Origin: Geitlerinema sp. S16 | GTDB taxonomy: Bacteria; Cyanobacteriota; Cyanobacteriia; Cyanobacteriales; Geitlerinemataceae | DNA length: 64,000 nucleotides | NCBI GenBank assembly: GCA_011390275.1 | Contig: JAABST010000016.1 | Span: forward strand, 1 to 64,000 | Reading direction: 5' to 3' | In this document: positions 62,774 through 64,000 of the stretch, in pieces | How positions within the stretch are numbered: the first letter of the stretch is position 1 | How the letters are laid out: the number at the start of each line of letters is the position of its first letter | Position numbers and translations under genes: made by a program | Notes under the pieces: model-generated | What the model was told of the DNA's origin: nothing | Database searches by the model: none | What the model saw: the letters and a program-made list of their open reading frames with translations, nothing else

Positions 62774-63826
62774 CTAGAGGCTCGCGTGTGCGTCAAGCAG
62801 CAACGCCTCGGTTTCTTCCCAGTTAATACATTTATCCGTCACCGAAACGCCGTAGCGAAGCTGGCTTAGATCCTCCGTCAGGCTTTGATTGCCCTCGAAG
62901 AGGTTCGATTCGAGCATCATGCCCACGATCGAGCCATTGCCCGCGCAAACTTGCTCCACCACATCGCGCATTACCGCACTCTGACGATTGTGATCCTTAC
63001 TAGAATTACCGTGACTGCAATCGATCGCCAAACGCGGCGTTAAGCCCGCTGCGGTAATCTGCGCTTCAACCTCACGGATCGCGTCGGCTTGATAGTTCGG
63101 CTGTTTCCCACCTCGTAAAATAATGTGAGCGTAGTTGTTACCGCTGGTATTGAAGACGCTGACCTGGCCATCAGCATTAATGCCAAGGAAACTGTGAGCG
63201 CCACGCGCCGCCTTCAGCGCATTCAGCGCCACATCGATACTGCCGTTCGTGCCGTTTTTCAGACCGACGGGCATCGAGAGACCGCTCGCCATCTCACGGT
63301 GAGTTTGGGATTCGATCGTGCGTGCGCCGATCGCCGACCAGGCGATCAGATCACTAATGTACTGCGGCACGATCGGGTCAAGCGCTTCGGTCGCCGTCGG
63401 TAACCCCAGTTCGGCGATTTCCAGCAAAAGTTTACGCGCTAAACGTAAACCTTTTTCAACGTGGAACGAGTCATCCATATTCGGATCGTTGATCAGACCC
63501 TTCCAGCCGACGGTGGTGCGCGGTTTCTCGAAATAGACGCGCATGACGATCAAGAGTTTGTCTTGGACGCGATCGGCGAGTGGCTTGAGACGGCGGGCGT
63601 AATCGAGGGCAGCTTCGGGATCGTGAATCGAGCAAGGGCCGACAACGACAAATTTACGCGAGTCTTTACCGTCGAGGATATTTTCGAGCTGACGGCGTGA
63701 GTCGAGGACGGTATGCTCGGCGCGATCAGTGAGCGGCAGCTCGCTTTTGATGTCGTTCGGCGTCGGGAGAACTTTGTAGTTCTCGATATGGGTATTGTTT
63801 ACGATGCCGTGCTGCGCCAAGACCAT
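62774..63826 (-). CDS. 3-deoxy-7-phosphoheptulonate (DAHP) synthase, class I
   Basis: This enzyme condenses phosphoenolpyruvate and erythrose 4-phosphate in the first step of the shikimate pathway, which supplies chorismate for menF and for aromatic amino acids. The type I (AroF/G/H-like) enzyme has 350 residues from ATG 63826. Motifs are VVGPCSIHDPEAALDYARRL, MRVYFEKPRTTVGWKGLIND, GARTIESQTHREMASGLSMP and IDCSHGNSSKDHNRQ, with metal and substrate residues in place. I chose the ATG at 63826. A start 33 codons upstream adds a non-conserved hydrophobic segment. No strong ribosome-binding site is seen before it. Confidence 0.94.
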   Translation of the reverse strand: MVLAQHGIVNNTHIENYKVLPTPNDIKSELPLTDRAEHTVLDSRRQLENILDGKDSRKFVVVGPCSIHDPEAALDYARRLKPLADRVQDKLLIVMRVYFEKPRTTVGWKGLINDPNMDDSFHVEKGLRLARKLLLEIAELGLPTATEALDPIVPQYISDLIAWSAIGARTIESQTHREMASGLSMPVGLKNGTNGSIDVALNALKAARGAHSFLGINADGQVSVFNTSGNNYAHIILRGGKQPNYQADAIREVEAQITAAGLTPRLAIDCSHGNSSKDHNRQSAVMRDVVEQVCAGNGSIVGMMLESNLFEGNQSLTEDLSQLRYGVSVTDKCINWEETEALLLDAHASL

Positions 63827-64000
63827 AGTGTTGTGAAGCTGTTGAAGCAAAGAAAGACTGTGATGTACGTCGATAAGGATAGGCAAAAGATCGCAGAGGT
63901 CGGCGGCGGCTCTATCCCAAGGCATTTTCGGCCTGCGGTTCAGAGATTCGTTGCCAGTTCTGTATTCAGGTTTACCTATTTCAGATTTACCTATTCTAAG

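Overview
The window is chromosomal DNA from a cyanobacterium. The evidence is the very frequent HIP1 octamer GCGATCGC and genes typical of the phylum: sqdB/sqdX for sulfoquinovosyl lipid, menF/menA for phylloquinone, petJ for cytochrome c6, nblA for phycobilisome breakdown, a phytol kinase and a GH57 branching enzyme. The species cannot be named from the sequence. No rRNA and no CRISPR array were seen. One tRNA is present, tRNA-Leu(CAA).

Layout. 0.4-16 kb is core genome: sdhA, a large membrane protein, an M48 protease whose stop codon lies inside tRNA-Leu, a pirA-like regulator with an NtcA-type box, sqdB behind a leader that could fold as a pseudoknot, sqdX, an RTX-repeat protein, a pentapeptide-repeat protein, an acidic membrane protein and a GH57 branching enzyme. 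16.3-35.5 kb is an accessory block, visibly AT-richer and poorer in HIP1. All its genes are on the minus strand. It encodes phosphoketolase, acetate kinase, PPK2, a plastoquinol terminal oxidase, oleate hydratase, an alcohol dehydrogenase, other oxidoreductases, a ribosome-hibernation-type factor and stress proteins. Several broken genes lie among them (aldolase, oleate hydratase, hpf-like and P-type ATPase remnants). A four-gene block around the terminal oxidase sits between two direct repeats of about 400 bp. The block is bounded on both sides by copies of the same two miniature elements.

35.5-48 kb holds nblA, an iron-type ABC permease, an FMN reductase, three tandem Uma2-type nuclease genes, a large protein with a Tat-like signal and a hydrophobic small-residue region, an IS110-family insertion sequence and a radical SAM protein. 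48-64 kb is again core genome: petJ, recR (probably with a rare AUC start), yidD, phytol kinase, a TpsB/Omp85-type outer-membrane pore, a DAO-type flavoenzyme, prmC, a pseudo-orthocaspase with Tyr/Ser in place of His/Cys, menF and menA (divergent), queE and a DAHP synthase.

Mobile miniature elements are a main theme. At least five terminal-inverted-repeat types are present. One copy is inserted inside another element, one type makes 8-bp target duplications, and two internal core sequences are each shared between elements with unrelated ends. Functionally, the accessory block reads as an energy and redox stress module: phosphoketolase plus acetate kinase make ATP from sugar phosphates, and the terminal oxidase and dehydrogenases dispose of electrons.
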